Of a stretch of 64,000 nucleotides of DNA, positions 10,089 to 23,879 are shown piece after piece (the first letter of the stretch is position 1; every line of letters begins with the position of its first letter). The stretch is taken from NCBI RefSeq assembly GCF_004770895.1, contig NZ_RQHS01000003.1, positions 26,575-90,574 on the forward strand. Direction: 5' to 3'. The DNA is from Leptospira dzoumogneensis. GTDB taxonomy: Bacteria; Spirochaetota; Leptospiria; Leptospirales; Leptospiraceae. The translations under genes and the position numbers were made by a program. A model generated the notes under the pieces. It did no database searches. It was given only the letters and a program-made list of their open reading frames with translations, and was not told the origin of the DNA.

Positions 10089-10161
10089 AGGAACCTACCC
10101 TTACGATAATTTAGAGACAATTCTCGACGCAAAAAATAGCCTGTCAACCAAGTTCCCCAAG

Positions 10162-11511
10162 ATGAAGAATTTTCCGACCTCCTTATTAGGCCAAAGAGTC
10201 CTGGTTCTCGGCGGGGGAGTTTCCGGCATGGCGGCTCTCCGACTCTTGAAAGAGAGACAGGCGAATGCTGTTCTTTGTAACTCTCAACCTGTTCCGGATT
10301 CGAATGTAACGTTCGTAGGTGAAGATGTAATTTTAGCGGACCTTCTTCCAATCGCTCTCATCGTAAAAAGTCCGGGCGTTTCTCCTGCCCATTCCGTAAT
10401 TTCACAAGCTCAATCTCTCGCGATCCCGGTAGTTTCCGAAGTGGAATTAGCGAGAGCGTTCTATTCCGGAAAATTGATCGGAGTCACAGGCACTGACGGA
10501 AAATCCACGACAACTTCTCTCACCTCTCATTTAGTTTCTGCGGATTTTCCCGGGGCAACTGCCGGAGGAAATATCGGTTTAGCATTCAGCGATTTTTGCC
10601 TAAAACCGGTCCCACTTTCAGTGCTGGAACTTTCCAGCTATCAGTTGGAAGATTCCGGTCCTTTAGAACTTAATGTATCTGTAATATTAAATCTTGCTTC
10701 CGATCATTTGGAAAGGCATAAGAGCCTGGATAATTATTTTAATGCCAAAGTCAGGATCGTTGATTCGTCTAACCCTCGTCATACTCTGGTGACCAGCTCC
10801 AAACTTTTTAGGGAAAGGATCCAGAAGTTTGCCTGGTCCTGTAAGATCGTGGTCTTCGGAAGAGAGCAAGGAGTGGACGCATTCATCTCGGAAGAAGAAA
10901 GAACCATCAAAACCGCAAATGCAATTTATGATGCTAAAAATTTCCCTCTTCCGGGAAGTCATAATTTGGATAACCTGGCTGCTTCTATCTTAGCCTCGGA
11001 AGCGATCGGTGCAAAACCGGAACATATCCAAAGTTTGATCGGGACCTTCAAAGGCCTTCCCCATCGTTTCCAATATGCAGGTAAAGCGGCGGGGATTTCT
11101 TTTATCAATGATTCCAAATCCACCAACCTTCATAGTATGCTTGCGGGTTTAAACACTTGGAAGGACAAAAAAGGCACATTTTTGATCTTAGGTGGAAGGC
11201 CTAAAGCGGAGCCGTTAGAACCCTTAAAAGAATTTTTAGCCTCGGGAATAGGCTGGGTATTACTGATAGGGGAAGCAAGAGAAACCTGGGCGCCGGTGAT
11301 CTCCCCTATCTTAGGCTCTCATTTGATCTTAGCGGATAATTTAGAAGAAGGTTTTTCTCAGATCAAAACCGCTGTACGCTCTGGAAGGGCGAGAGTGTCA
11401 TCAGTCGTATTTTCGCCGGCATGTGCTAGTTTCGATCTATATAAGAATTTCGAGGAAAGAGGAGAACATTTCTTAAAATTAGTCTCCGATTGGGCCAAGG
11501 AAGAACCTTAG
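10162..11511 (+). CDS. murD: UDP-N-acetylmuramoylalanine--D-glutamate ligase MurD
   Basis: MurD adds D-glutamate to UDP-MurNAc-L-Ala in cytoplasmic peptidoglycan precursor synthesis. The 449-residue protein has an N-terminal Rossmann-like UDP-binding domain (VLVLGGGVSG, 14-23), the Mur-ligase P-loop GVTGTDGKST (107-116), NIG, ELSSYQL, NLASDHLERH (about 179-188), HNLDNLAASI and FINDSKSTN, all expected of MurD. It stands alone on the plus strand, divergent from the STAS gene and convergent with the HD-GYP gene, whose end is two bases away, so it is not in a dcw cluster here. Confidence 0.96.
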   Translation: MKNFPTSLLGQRVLVLGGGVSGMAALRLLKERQANAVLCNSQPVPDSNVTFVGEDVILADLLPIALIVKSPGVSPAHSVISQAQSLAIPVVSEVELARAFYSGKLIGVTGTDGKSTTTSLTSHLVSADFPGATAGGNIGLAFSDFCLKPVPLSVLELSSYQLEDSGPLELNVSVILNLASDHLERHKSLDNYFNAKVRIVDSSNPRHTLVTSSKLFRERIQKFAWSCKIVVFGREQGVDAFISEEERTIKTANAIYDAKNFPLPGSHNLDNLAASILASEAIGAKPEHIQSLIGTFKGLPHRFQYAGKAAGISFINDSKSTNLHSMLAGLNTWKDKKGTFLILGGRPKAEPLEPLKEFLASGIGWVLLIGEARETWAPVISPILGSHLILADNLEEGFSQIKTAVRSGRARVSSVVFSPACASFDLYKNFEERGEHFLKLVSDWAKEEP

Positions 11512-11513
11512 AT

Positions 11514-13496
11514 CTATTTAATATGTCCTTGGTGGTTTAATTTTTCCCATACCTTGGACTCTATGAATACTTTTAATAGATCTCCGTCCAAATGGTTTTC
11601 CTTGGCTTCCATTTCCAAAATGTCCAAGGCCCTATCTACCGGAACCGCTTTCTTATAAGGTCTGTCCTGATCGGTTAACGCATCGAATATATCGGAGATA
11701 GTCATGATCCTAGATTGGATCGGAATATCATCTCCGGAAAGTCCTCTTGGATATCCTGTTCCGTTTAATTTTTCGTGGTGAGCATGAGCGATCGTCGGTA
11801 CCATTTTGAGATCATTCGTCCAAGGGATCTTACTTAGGAACTGGAATGTATGCTCCACATGCGACTCAATTTCTTTTCTTTCATCAAAATCCAAAGAACC
11901 TTTTTTGATGGTTAAAAATCCAAACTCATAAGGAGAGATAAGCTCTAAATTTTCCCCTTCGGTGGTGATATATTGCATCTTGGCGATCTCTTCTAAGAAC
12001 TGAGAGTTCGCCTCTTCCAATATGGAAGGTTCGTTACTCTGGCTGATGATCTGGAACATGGAAGTGAGTCTTTTACATTCTTCATTAAACTCGAACTCTA
12101 TCGCTTTTTCAAAATCCGAATATCCGGTGGGACCGTGTTTTTTTAAATATTCCACTTTTCTTAAGTTCAATTTAGATTCGAAATCTTTCTTTAAGTAGCG
12201 GAATCTCCAATCGATCAGACCGATCTCCAGATCTTCTAATTTTTTGGCCTTAACCAAAACCTTTTCTCTTACCCCTACTTTTCCGAAGTCATGAAGCAGG
12301 GAAGCGTACCGGATCTCTTTGAGTTGCTCTTTGGAAAACTTTGTTTCCTTATATTTTCCAAAATCCACTCGATCTAATGTTTCTGCGAGTCCCACAGTTA
12401 ATACGGCGACTCTGAAAGAGTGACCGCTTGTGGTCGGGTCCCTCGCTTCGATCGCATTTACGGATGCGGTCACAAATCCTTCGAATAAAGTTTCGATCTC
12501 TCTTAAGAGATAATTATTCTGGATGGCGACCGCCGCTTGTCCTGCAACCCCAAGCACCAACTGAGTGGAATAATCATCGAAAGGTTGGATCTCCTCCCCT
12601 TTCATCTGTTCCACAGTCAATTTCTGGCTAAAATTCCTTTTGCGGTTGATGAGCTGAAGAACTCCGACTACATCTCCCCTATGACCTTTCATAGGAACTA
12701 CCAGCATAGACTTTGTATGATAGTTCGATAATATATCAAAATTACTATTAAAGGAGAATTCGGCGTCCTCGGGCAGGTCGTAAACATCTTGGATGTTCAG
12801 GACTTTACCGGTCTCTGCAACATAACCTGCAATACTTGATTTATTGATAGGAAGAATGAACTCTTCCGTATCTATGCTCAATGCAGAAATTTTAAAACGT
12901 AAATTTCGAACAAATCCTATATCGTCTTGTTCTACCAGATACAAGGACCCGGAGTCAGCGTTACAGATCTCTCTTGCGCTGTATAAGATCTCCCACAGTA
13001 GTTTATCAAAATCTTTTTCGTTTGCGAGGCTGATACCGATCCTGGTCAATCGGTTGATCTCATATTTTGCAGTATTGATCTTATGCAATAGATCAAACTG
13101 ATCCGTGATCATATGAAGATGTAAAAATCCGTTTGCGAAAGTTTTGGAAAGATGAAGGTCGGAAGTGATCTCGGGCAATATTCCGAAAATCAGATCATCT
13201 TCGATCTCGGTATTTTTATAACCTTCATAACCAAGGTCGGCATTCAAAATGAATCTGGCCAAGATCAGAGGATTCATCCTAAGCTGTTCCCTGATCTTAC
13301 TATGTTCCGACTCTAATGTTTTGTCGGAGATATAAAATAAAACGTCTACGAATTGAGGAGTGTCCCTGATCTCTGCAGACTCGAAAAAGTCTTTCAGATT
13401 GATTAGCTCAGCCGTCATCTTGGTGCGGAGGATCGAAAGTCTTCCTGCAAGAGTCACGGAATCCGTTACGATATATTGCTTAAACTTGGATTCCAT
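11514..13496 (-). CDS. GAF-HD-GYP cyclic-di-GMP phosphodiesterase
   Basis: A 660-residue soluble signalling protein. A GAF domain lies at about 145-345 ([44 protein letters not shown]). The C-terminal HD-GYP domain has [10 protein letters not shown], then [12 protein letters not shown] (HD pair near residue 400), a long insertion of about 150 residues, [14 protein letters not shown] (about 571-585, the GYP motif) and [19 protein letters not shown] proteins hydrolyse cyclic di-GMP. The insertion between the HD and HHE/GYP motifs is longer than in typical members and predicted helical. It probably couples small-molecule or redox sensing by GAF to c-di-GMP turnover; the ligand is unknown. It lies upstream of no obvious partner but next to a cyclic-nucleotide-binding patatin. 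Confidence 0.9.
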   Translation of the reverse strand: MESKFKQYIVTDSVTLAGRLSILRTKMTAELINLKDFFESAEIRDTPQFVDVLFYISDKTLESEHSKIREQLRMNPLILARFILNADLGYEGYKNTEIEDDLIFGILPEITSDLHLSKTFANGFLHLHMITDQFDLLHKINTAKYEINRLTRIGISLANEKDFDKLLWEILYSAREICNADSGSLYLVEQDDIGFVRNLRFKISALSIDTEEFILPINKSSIAGYVAETGKVLNIQDVYDLPEDAEFSFNSNFDILSNYHTKSMLVVPMKGHRGDVVGVLQLINRKRNFSQKLTVEQMKGEEIQPFDDYSTQLVLGVAGQAAVAIQNNYLLREIETLFEGFVTASVNAIEARDPTTSGHSFRVAVLTVGLAETLDRVDFGKYKETKFSKEQLKEIRYASLLHDFGKVGVREKVLVKAKKLEDLEIGLIDWRFRYLKKDFESKLNLRKVEYLKKHGPTGYSDFEKAIEFEFNEECKRLTSMFQIISQSNEPSILEEANSQFLEEIAKMQYITTEGENLELISPYEFGFLTIKKGSLDFDERKEIESHVEHTFQFLSKIPWTNDLKMVPTIAHAHHEKLNGTGYPRGLSGDDIPIQSRIMTISDIFDALTDQDRPYKKAVPVDRALDILEMEAKENHLDGDLLKVFIESKVWEKLNHQGHIK

Positions 13497-13591
13497 CCTG
13501 ATTATCCCATCCTAAGCATCTTTTAAAATCGTGAAAAGGAGTTTTTTTCAAGTTTTGGCCTTAGGTGATCCTTCTAAAAACGCCGTTTGGT

Positions 13592-15943
13592 CTAATTCTT
13601 CCTTTCTGAATATACTTTATCTTTAATGGTCTTGGTCCAATCCTTTACGGATTTTTGAGAATGCTCATAGCCTATCTCATATAATTTTTTGTATTCATCC
13701 CAATCGAACGTAGAAAAATCTCTCACTGGTAATTCGACGAATATATCAGAATTTTCTTTTGTTTTAAGAAGATTATTCCGGCTGGATAATAACATGGATC
13801 TCATGAACAACTCACCTATATGAGGGAAAGAATATTTATCTTCCTTCTTCATGAATTGATTTCCTAAAAGTTTTAAGGCAGAAGGTCCTTCTCCCGGAAA
13901 TCTTGACTCGACTAATAATCCGTAAGTTTGGTCCTTATTCGGTTGAGAACCCGCTCCTAAATCTACTGAGATCAAAACGTCTGCACCTTTTCTTCTTACC
14001 AAAGAGCCCGGAAGATTGTCCCAAAGTCCACCATCCACATACAAGGCTCCTTCAGTGTAGAACGGAGGAAAGATCCCCGGTATTGAAGTGCTTGCTCTGA
14101 TCGCTTTCCAAACTTCTCCCTCTTCGAATACTTTCGGTTTAGAATTCGTAAGATCGCAGGCCACGGCTAAAAAAGGGATCAATAGTGTTTCTATCTTCCT
14201 ATTCCCGAAAAATTCTTTGATTGCCCTGGAATATCTGGCACCTCTTAAAATGGAAACGAATGGAAGAGTGTAATCTCTTGTAAGTTTTGCTTCTATCCAA
14301 ACTTCTTTGATCAATCTGAGAGATTCGTCGAATCCATAACCCATCGCGAACAATCCGGCCATGATGGAACCGGAACTAGTTCCCCCGATCAGATCGATCG
14401 GTATACCTGCCTCGGTTAAGGACCTGAGTAGTCCTAACTGTGCAAAACCTTTTGCTCCTCCGCCGGAAAGAGCAACTCCTACGGACCTGCTTTCCAATCT
14501 TCTTGCGATCCGATCGAATTCTCCCGCTCTGCCTTTTCTCAAGATGAGTTTTTGGCCCGGCAATTCATGCAGAGTATTCTCTAATTCTTCCCAGCGATTA
14601 TAAGAATCCTCCAAATAGATCACTGATTCTTTTGTAGTTTCGCCCAGACTTTCTCCCTGGATCAGGTTCCAAGAATAAGAATTTTTTAATATTGGCCGCC
14701 CGGTTTCTGCAAGAAGAAGGATACGATCCGCTTGTCTAAGACTCGCTTCCGTCCAAAGAGGATCTCCCGAAGGTCCCACTTCAAATACTACGTTATCGTA
14801 TTCCTTCTCTAATCCTCCGAACCAAGAAAGAATATCAGGTATCCCGAATCGTATTCCGTTTTTTTGATAGACCTTCTTATCCTTTAAGAATTTGGAAAGT
14901 TTTTCCTCGTTTACCGGAAGTGCAGAGCCGAAAGATTTTAAGGATTTAGAAATTTCATTCGAAAAATGACGTAAAGGAAAACCTTCCGTGATCGGGACTA
15001 GTGCGATCGTATGTACTTTTCTGCCAAAGCGGGAAGATTCTTTATTTTTCTGTCCCAATCTCCTGGCGATCGTTTCAGTCACATGAAATAACGCTTCCGG
15101 AGATTCGGAGATAAATTTCCTAAATCCGTTCCGGGAGATTTGGATCACCTGAGAAGAGCGGACTGCGTATACGGAAGCGGAACGAGGTTCTCCTGTTAGA
15201 AGGGACATCTCCCCTATGATATCTCCTTTTGCAAATTCTCCCTCGCCGGTGATATTTCCTTGTTCGTCGGAAACACTGTATCTAAATCTTCCGGACAATA
15301 TTACAAAAAGTGAATTTCCAGGTTCTCCCTGGAGCATAAGCCTTTCTCCGCCTGGAACGTACAACCATCTCAAGTAAGGAGTCAATTCTCCTATCTTTTT
15401 ACGATCTATATGAAATAATAATTCCAGATTGGAGATAAATCCTAAAAGTTCCTTATGACTAGGTTCATAAGAAGCCATCCTGAAAAATCTTTTAGTCTCT
15501 AATCTTTCCTTCCAACGTTTAGAAGTTTCAGGATTTTCAGTTTCCCATTTATGCCAGTTCTTAGCGCTGATCCTCAAAAGTTTGGAGTCCGTTTCCGTCC
15601 TTACACCGAACTTCCCTTCTTTCCAATGAAAGAATCCAGCCTCTCCAAAATGAGAGCCAGGCCCCAGGCTTCGGACCATTAACTCTTCTCCGGAGGAAGC
15701 CTTAGTGAATTCTTCACATTTTCCTTCTAAAAGAAAATAGAACCAGGCGGAAGATCTTTCGGAAGCAATTAGAACTGTGCCGGAGCTTACTGATCTATAT
15801 TCGAAAAGTCCCGCAAAAGAAGAGGTCTCTTCCGGGTTCCAGTCCCGGAACAATTCCTGGTTGGAAGAAAATACGGATCCGAACCGTCCGTCTCTTTCTT
15901 TGGATTTGTTAGGCTGAGAGCCAATTCTTTTTCTCTTCTTCAC
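13592..15943 (-). CDS. NTE-type patatin phospholipase with two cyclic-nucleotide-binding domains
   Basis: A 783-residue protein with two CAP-like cNMP-binding domains (about 20-135 and 175-290, the second with GDIIGEMSLLTGEPRSASV, a phosphate-binding cassette), a middle region, and a C-terminal patatin domain. The patatin oxyanion hole is GGGAKGF, the nucleophile is in GGTSSGS (Ser near residue 522) and the catalytic Asp is in DGGLWDN (about 636). The architecture is that of neuropathy target esterase-like lysophospholipases, but without the N-terminal transmembrane segment of the animal enzymes. In the first cNMP domain the cassette (GSHFGEAGFF...FGVRTETDS) looks degenerate. It could be regulated by the cAMP made by cyclases such as the one at 29952-31997; that link is inference. 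Confidence 0.9.
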   Translation of the reverse strand: MKKRKRIGSQPNKSKERDGRFGSVFSSNQELFRDWNPEETSSFAGLFEYRSVSSGTVLIASERSSAWFYFLLEGKCEEFTKASSGEELMVRSLGPGSHFGEAGFFHWKEGKFGVRTETDSKLLRISAKNWHKWETENPETSKRWKERLETKRFFRMASYEPSHKELLGFISNLELLFHIDRKKIGELTPYLRWLYVPGGERLMLQGEPGNSLFVILSGRFRYSVSDEQGNITGEGEFAKGDIIGEMSLLTGEPRSASVYAVRSSQVIQISRNGFRKFISESPEALFHVTETIARRLGQKNKESSRFGRKVHTIALVPITEGFPLRHFSNEISKSLKSFGSALPVNEEKLSKFLKDKKVYQKNGIRFGIPDILSWFGGLEKEYDNVVFEVGPSGDPLWTEASLRQADRILLLAETGRPILKNSYSWNLIQGESLGETTKESVIYLEDSYNRWEELENTLHELPGQKLILRKGRAGEFDRIARRLESRSVGVALSGGGAKGFAQLGLLRSLTEAGIPIDLIGGTSSGSIMAGLFAMGYGFDESLRLIKEVWIEAKLTRDYTLPFVSILRGARYSRAIKEFFGNRKIETLLIPFLAVACDLTNSKPKVFEEGEVWKAIRASTSIPGIFPPFYTEGALYVDGGLWDNLPGSLVRRKGADVLISVDLGAGSQPNKDQTYGLLVESRFPGEGPSALKLLGNQFMKKEDKYSFPHIGELFMRSMLLSSRNNLLKTKENSDIFVELPVRDFSTFDWDEYKKLYEIGYEHSQKSVKDWTKTIKDKVYSERKN

Positions 15944-16096
15944 TATTTTGGACTCTGGTATGAATTAAAAAACAAACTAGAGAAAAGTATAAGAACTGCA
16001 TACGGAAATACTTCTGTTTTTGTCATAAAACGTTACGAATGTTTTGGGCGGTCCTCACCGGCTTTTTGCCTCTGCGTGACCTAAATTATCCTGCTA

Positions 16097-16133
16097 AAAG
16101 AAAAACGCCCGAAGGACAGGATCCCGCGGGCGC
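16097..16133 (-). terminator. Terminator after flgE
   Basis: On the minus strand a CGCCCG...CGGGCG stem with a loop of about 15 bases is followed by TTTTTCTTTT. It begins about 33 bases past the flgE stop and closes the hook operon. Confidence 0.75.
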
Positions 16134-16165
16134 AAACAAAATGAATAGGAGATCTAAATTAACGA

Positions 16166-17560
16166 TTAACGTTTCAGACCCAGGACTTCCTGTAACATTT
16201 GGTCCGTGGTAGTGATCGTTCTCGAGTTCGCTTGGAAACCTCTTTGAGTAACGATCATATCGGTAAACTGATCGGAAAGATCCACATTCGACATTTCTAA
16301 TAGACCTGCGTTGATCTTTCCTCTACCTGCGACACCTGCTTCACCGATCATAGGCTCACCGGAGTTATTGGAGAATGCGAACATTGTATCTCCCGCCTTA
16401 TCCAAACCGGCCGGGTTATTAAAAACTGCAGTTGCAATTCTTGCTAAAGGTTGTTTGATCCCGTTGGAATAAACACCCGTAACGGTTCCTGAGTTATCAA
16501 TGGAGAAGGACTCCAGATATCCCATGGTGTATCCGTCTTGTTTCACAGCTTTAGTAGTAAAATCGGAAGAGAACTGAGTGATCCCGTCCACCATTCCAGC
16601 CTCACCTAAAGCAAGATCAAAACTTTGCACTTGTGGATTTCCTGGAAGTTTGAAGGAAACTTTAGCGTTCAGCTTTCCGGTGTTCATCACATCCGTTCCG
16701 TCGGAAACATAAACGATCTTTCCATCAGGAGTGAATCCGAACTCGAGCTCGGTCAATCCCGGCATTTGAGTGTTTTGTCCGCCTGTTGCTGCAACATCCA
16801 CTGAAAGTTGAGTAGAATCCGTTAAAGACGTTCTTGCTTTCCAAGTATTCTCGCGAACTTTGTAGAATTCCATTTTGAATTCTCTCTCGGCACCTTGGTC
16901 GTCAAAAACTTTGATAGTAGTTACATGTCCTCTTCTCGCCTTAGGATCAGGATCATTGATCATTGCGGTGATCTCTTCCGGAGTTGCATCAGGCGGAACA
17001 GCTTGCACGGAAGAATTCAAGTTGGATCTGAAATCCACTTTGGAAGTAGCTCTTGCAGGCTCTTTAGAATATACCGGAATTACTATGTCTTCGATAGAAG
17101 CGGAAGAGTTGATGTATTTATTCCCTTTTTCATCGAGGCGGGAATTCCAACCTTGCACCTTCAATCCGTTTGCAGGGTTCACATAATAACCGTTCTTATC
17201 CAAGTTAAACGCACCGGCTCTTGTATAGAATTGTTTGTCCCCGTCTTTAACGATAAAAAAACCTTCTCCGGAAAGCGCAACATCTGTGTTTTTACCAGTA
17301 GTCTGTAAAGAACCTTGGGTCATGATCTTATCGATCGCAGCGATCAATGAACCAAGACCGACTTGTTGAGGGTTGACCCCTCCGATGTTCTCCTTAGGCT
17401 CAGAAGCTCCTCTTAACTCTTGGGAGATCATGTCCTGGAAAGTAACACGCTCCGTTTTAAAACCGTGGGTGTTCACGTTGGAAATATTGTTACCGATTAC
17501 GTCCATCCGCACTTGGTGGTTTTTTAAACCGGAAACTCCTGAATAAAGGGATCTCATCAT
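16166..17560 (-). CDS. flgE: Flagellar hook protein FlgE
   Basis: FlgE forms the hook joining the periplasmic filament to the motor. The N-terminus ([28 protein letters not shown]) is the rod/hook-family coiled-coil signature, split here only for mention; the motif [17 protein letters not shown] follows. The C-terminus has [19 protein letters not shown] and [18 protein letters not shown], as expected. At 464 residues it is a normal spirochaetal FlgE. In spirochaetes neighbouring FlgE subunits are crosslinked by lysinoalanine. It is the last gene of a minus-strand run (65-aa gene, fliK, flgD, flgE) ending in a terminator. GAGG lies about ten bases before the start. Confidence 0.95.
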   Translation of the reverse strand: MMRSLYSGVSGLKNHQVRMDVIGNNISNVNTHGFKTERVTFQDMISQELRGASEPKENIGGVNPQQVGLGSLIAAIDKIMTQGSLQTTGKNTDVALSGEGFFIVKDGDKQFYTRAGAFNLDKNGYYVNPANGLKVQGWNSRLDEKGNKYINSSASIEDIVIPVYSKEPARATSKVDFRSNLNSSVQAVPPDATPEEITAMINDPDPKARRGHVTTIKVFDDQGAEREFKMEFYKVRENTWKARTSLTDSTQLSVDVAATGGQNTQMPGLTELEFGFTPDGKIVYVSDGTDVMNTGKLNAKVSFKLPGNPQVQSFDLALGEAGMVDGITQFSSDFTTKAVKQDGYTMGYLESFSIDNSGTVTGVYSNGIKQPLARIATAVFNNPAGLDKAGDTMFAFSNNSGEPMIGEAGVAGRGKINAGLLEMSNVDLSDQFTDMIVTQRGFQANSRTITTTDQMLQEVLGLKR

Positions 17561-17590
17561 GGCGCTTATACCTCGAAATTTTCTATTTAA

Positions 17591-18283
17591 TTAATAATTG
17601 CTATCGTTCGGTTTTCCAGGAAAACTCCAGCCTGGAGCTCCGGAACTTGCTTCTTCAAAACCGGGATCTTGGGAAGTTCCCATATTCTGATTTTGTAATG
17701 ATTGAGTTGTTGGAGTTCCTACAGCGGCATTAGAAGAAGACCCTAAACCGGCCTTAGGAGCAGGCGCTCCCTGCTGCCCCTCTGCTTGATTGATAATTGC
17801 AGGATCAGTGATCAAAGTGATCGCATCGATTTCTACAGTTCTACCGTTTACTCTTACGAAAGATTTACCTTCTCCGTCGAAGAATAACGCGCCCGCAGTT
17901 CCAACCACATTCTCTCCGGTCACAAAATCAGGACCGGATACGATCTTACCTACAAGAGAGAAACTTTGGCGATTGGTCATCTTGCCGATCCCTTGAGAGA
18001 TATTATTCATCTGCTCTAAGGAAGAGAATTGTGCCATCTGCGCGATAAAGTCTTGGTCCTTAACAGGATTGGTAGGGTCTTGAGAAGAAAGTTGAGTGAT
18101 CAACAGTTTTAGAAAATCATCTTTTCCTAATGCTTTCGCAGTGGAACGGACCTCGATACCTTGGAGACCGCTTTTTTCTTCCTTCTCCAATTTATCAAAA
18201 TGCTTCCTTAAATCGTAACTTCTGTCTCCTTCGAGATAACGGCTACGTGTAGCTTCATTAGAAACTGCGTTTGCTTCAGGCAT
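17591..18283 (-). CDS. flgD: Flagellar hook-capping protein FlgD
   Basis: FlgD is the scaffold that caps the growing hook. The conserved N-terminal block is plain: [19 protein letters not shown], then [19 protein letters not shown] (about residues 55-95). The C-terminal part after about residue 165 is Gln/Gly/Ser-rich and low complexity, and the usual FnIII/Tudor hybrid is reduced. Length is 230 residues. It lies between fliK (10 bases) and flgE (30 bases), as in many flagellar clusters. Confidence 0.93.
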   Translation of the reverse strand: MPEANAVSNEATRSRYLEGDRSYDLRKHFDKLEKEEKSGLQGIEVRSTAKALGKDDFLKLLITQLSSQDPTNPVKDQDFIAQMAQFSSLEQMNNISQGIGKMTNRQSFSLVGKIVSGPDFVTGENVVGTAGALFFDGEGKSFVRVNGRTVEIDAITLITDPAIINQAEGQQGAPAPKAGLGSSSNAAVGTPTTQSLQNQNMGTSQDPGFEEASSGAPGWSFPGKPNDSNY

Positions 18284-18293
18284 GATCCTCTCC

Positions 18294-19772
18294 TTAAACC
18301 AAGATGTTTAAGCGTTTATCAGTATTCTTTTCGGCAAATTCCAGATTTTCGATAGAGTCCATTTCTGAAACTTCTTCCAAATCGGAAGAATTCGAAAAAC
18401 CGGAACTTTCAAATCCAAAACCTTCTTGGTCAAAGAATCGAGAAGAATCCTGTCCATCCCAACTCATGCGCAATGAATCCTCGGATTCAACGATCAAAGA
18501 CTGCAGATCCAATCCTTGTTCTTTAAAATCTTTGCGAAGTTGTTCCAGATCACCTGCGAATAATTTTCTCACCTGATCCGACTCTACCAAAATTTTACCT
18601 TGGACCTTATCATCTTCTACAGTAATACGTAAGGAAACTCTTCCCAACTCTCTCGGGTTCAATCTAAGAGTGGCCTCTGATCTTCCGTTCTCAACAATAT
18701 TCAATTTTGCTGATTGAACTAATCTCTGAAAGTTTTCCTTCATCTGAGAACGATCCATATTAGAACCTGGATTCGTTTTGGAAGGTTTTGAATTTTGTCC
18801 TGAAATCTCTTGGTTTTTCTCTACGGCACCAAGACCTGCTTTTAGCAGAGTAAATGTAGTCTCGTTCCCGTTTCTTTGAGAGAAGTCTTGGTTCTGGGAA
18901 CCTTTACCGGAAGTATCGGACTTGGAAGCTTCTTCTACCTGAGCCGCTTTAGCCGCTTGGTTTTTGGAAACCATAGAAAGAGTTTCCTGTTTTTTCTCCC
19001 TGGTGATCTTCCAATTATCCGATTCAGGAATGAAATTTTCTTTATGAGAATCTTTTAATACGGTTAATATCTTTTCTTCGTTTGCAGGTTTGGAAAATTT
19101 GCGCGCTTCTTCCAAACTTTTTAAACCTTCATCCAGACTTTCTTTCTCTGAAGTTCTTTTGGTTTCTTTAAGATTACGTTTTTCTTCCGACTGATTCGAT
19201 TTCAGAACGGAAACATTCCCCGCTTCTTCTTTTTGTTCAACTTTGGGAGCTTCTTCTTTGGAATGTTTTTGGATCTTTTTGAATGATACAGATTCTTCTT
19301 GGTTTGCAGCGCTCGAGATCTCTTTCTCTTTTTTGGCCTCGAGTCCCGCCAAGAACACACTCATCTGAGTAATAAAAGGGGAATCTAACTCTTCTGACTC
19401 AAGCTCTGCATCGATCTCTTCTTCCGGATCAGAATTCGTTTCTTTCAGTTCCGCTTTTTGGACCTTCTTCTCAGAAAGACGAACTAATTTTTCATTCTCT
19501 TCTTCCGAATCGGTTTCTTCGACTTCTTCCTCTTCGGATCTTACAAATAATTCAGGCTCTTTGGATTCTTCCATTTCGGAAGGTTTTTCTTCTTTGATCT
19601 CAGACTTCTGTCCTTCTTCCAGAACCTTTTGGGAACGAAGTTGGATGGACTTCATTAGGTCCATAAAACTCACGGAAGGAGCGGAAACTTTTTCGGAAAC
19701 GTTAGTTACCTTTGGTTCCGCCGAAAGTGAATATCCTTCTTCTCTGCCTGGTCCTTCCGTTCTGATCTGCAT
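18294..19772 (-). CDS. fliK: Flagellar hook-length control protein FliK
   Basis: FliK acts as ruler and export-specificity switch for the hook. The first 350 or so residues are a charged Glu/Lys/Ser-rich low-complexity region. The C-terminal domain has the Flg_hook signature [19 protein letters not shown], then [20 protein letters not shown] and LKEQG-like LDLQSL (about 365-440). The start ATG has AAGGGG seven bases upstream. It is followed directly by flgD. Length (492) fits the family's variable ruler region. Confidence 0.9.
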   Translation of the reverse strand: MQIRTEGPGREEGYSLSAEPKVTNVSEKVSAPSVSFMDLMKSIQLRSQKVLEEGQKSEIKEEKPSEMEESKEPELFVRSEEEEVEETDSEEENEKLVRLSEKKVQKAELKETNSDPEEEIDAELESEELDSPFITQMSVFLAGLEAKKEKEISSAANQEESVSFKKIQKHSKEEAPKVEQKEEAGNVSVLKSNQSEEKRNLKETKRTSEKESLDEGLKSLEEARKFSKPANEEKILTVLKDSHKENFIPESDNWKITREKKQETLSMVSKNQAAKAAQVEEASKSDTSGKGSQNQDFSQRNGNETTFTLLKAGLGAVEKNQEISGQNSKPSKTNPGSNMDRSQMKENFQRLVQSAKLNIVENGRSEATLRLNPRELGRVSLRITVEDDKVQGKILVESDQVRKLFAGDLEQLRKDFKEQGLDLQSLIVESEDSLRMSWDGQDSSRFFDQEGFGFESSGFSNSSDLEEVSEMDSIENLEFAEKNTDKRLNILV

Positions 19773-19893
19773 AGTTCGCCCCTTGCAGTATAAGGATCGT
19801 AAGATCGCAGATTTCCTTGATATAATTATAAGATTATCTTCTTCCTTTATCGGATTATGTCGTATTGACTCCGCCTTTGGTAGGAACTACTTC

Positions 19894-20091
19894 TCAATTA
19901 TAACCTGCAAGTTCTTCCAAGATCCAAGCATGCGCATCCTGAACGGTTTTATGTAGGTCCTCCAACTTATGAAGATCCATTTTCAACGAGCCGTTCTCAA
20001 AGTGTAGATGCACATGTCCGCAATTGGCACACAGATCCACTATAAAGTAGTTTCTCTCGGAAATCCGGATCGGGCGGCAGTATTCTTCCAT
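19894..20091 (-). CDS. Small conserved-looking protein upstream of fliK (65 aa)
   Basis: A 65-residue protein with a clear Shine-Dalgarno sequence (GAGGACAAT before ATG). It has a single CxxCG pair (ANCGHVH with an earlier Cys: DLCANCGHVHLHF, about residues 19-31) next to two His, suggesting possible metal binding, and an amphipathic helical C-terminus (LHKLEDLHKTVQDAHAWI). I do not recognise the family. It reads in the same direction as fliK-flgD-flgE with about 120 bases between, so it may belong to the hook operon. Confidence 0.65.
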   Translation of the reverse strand: MEEYCRPIRISERNYFIVDLCANCGHVHLHFENGSLKMDLHKLEDLHKTVQDAHAWILEELAGYN

Positions 20092-20154
20092 ATTGTCCTC
20101 TTTCCTCGAATCATCTTTTTTGGTTGAAAATTGTCAAATTGATTTTGAGTCTCA

Positions 20155-20497
20155 TTATTGACAAATATTGTAGGCCTGTCGGAAATTGATAAAATTAGGA
20201 AAGGTTCGGGCGGCACCGCTCGCGTTGCGAGGGTCTTTTGAGCGACCCATAGGGAGTGAAAAACCCGAAGTAAATTTTGCTATTTCATATCTCTGTGTGC
20301 TCCGTGATCTCTGTGCGAAACTTTCTATTTTTTCGGTTCGCACGGAGGACATAGAGATCACTGAGCGACAGCGATCGTAGCGGAAATCCGGCGATGCACC
20401 ATCACATAGGCGAGGGTCTTATATTAAGAAAACGTTATGGTGCTTCGCTGATTGAGCGGAGAGCGCGGTTCTCGCGAAGCGAGAAGTCGCCATAAAT
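20155..20497. repeat. Dispersed palindromic repeat region between the 65-aa gene and carB
   Basis: No gene is supported. The left arm CTCTGTGTGCTCCGTGATC at about 20289-20307 and TGTGCGAAAC are followed, after a T-rich spacer, by an imperfect inverted partner GGTTCGCACGGAGGACATAGAGATCACTGAG (20336-20366; split motif). The same arm-spacer-arm layout is found at 63733-63810. A perfect short hairpin TTCTCGC-GAA-GCGAGAA lies at 20469-20485, next to the end of carB. It could end carB transcription only weakly, because no T run follows. Confidence 0.6.
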
Positions 20498-23809
<3,312 letters not shown>

Positions 23810-23879
23810 ATTATTTCCAGGATTTTTATTCTGGCCTGTACTTCAAGTCTTTCCGGACAAGAAAGAAAAAACAGTTCGA

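Noticed and set aside
20186..20380. Short frames on both strands in the 20.2-20.4 kb gap
   Set aside because: They fall inside the palindromic repeat and mirror each other, as expected from inverted-repeat DNA.
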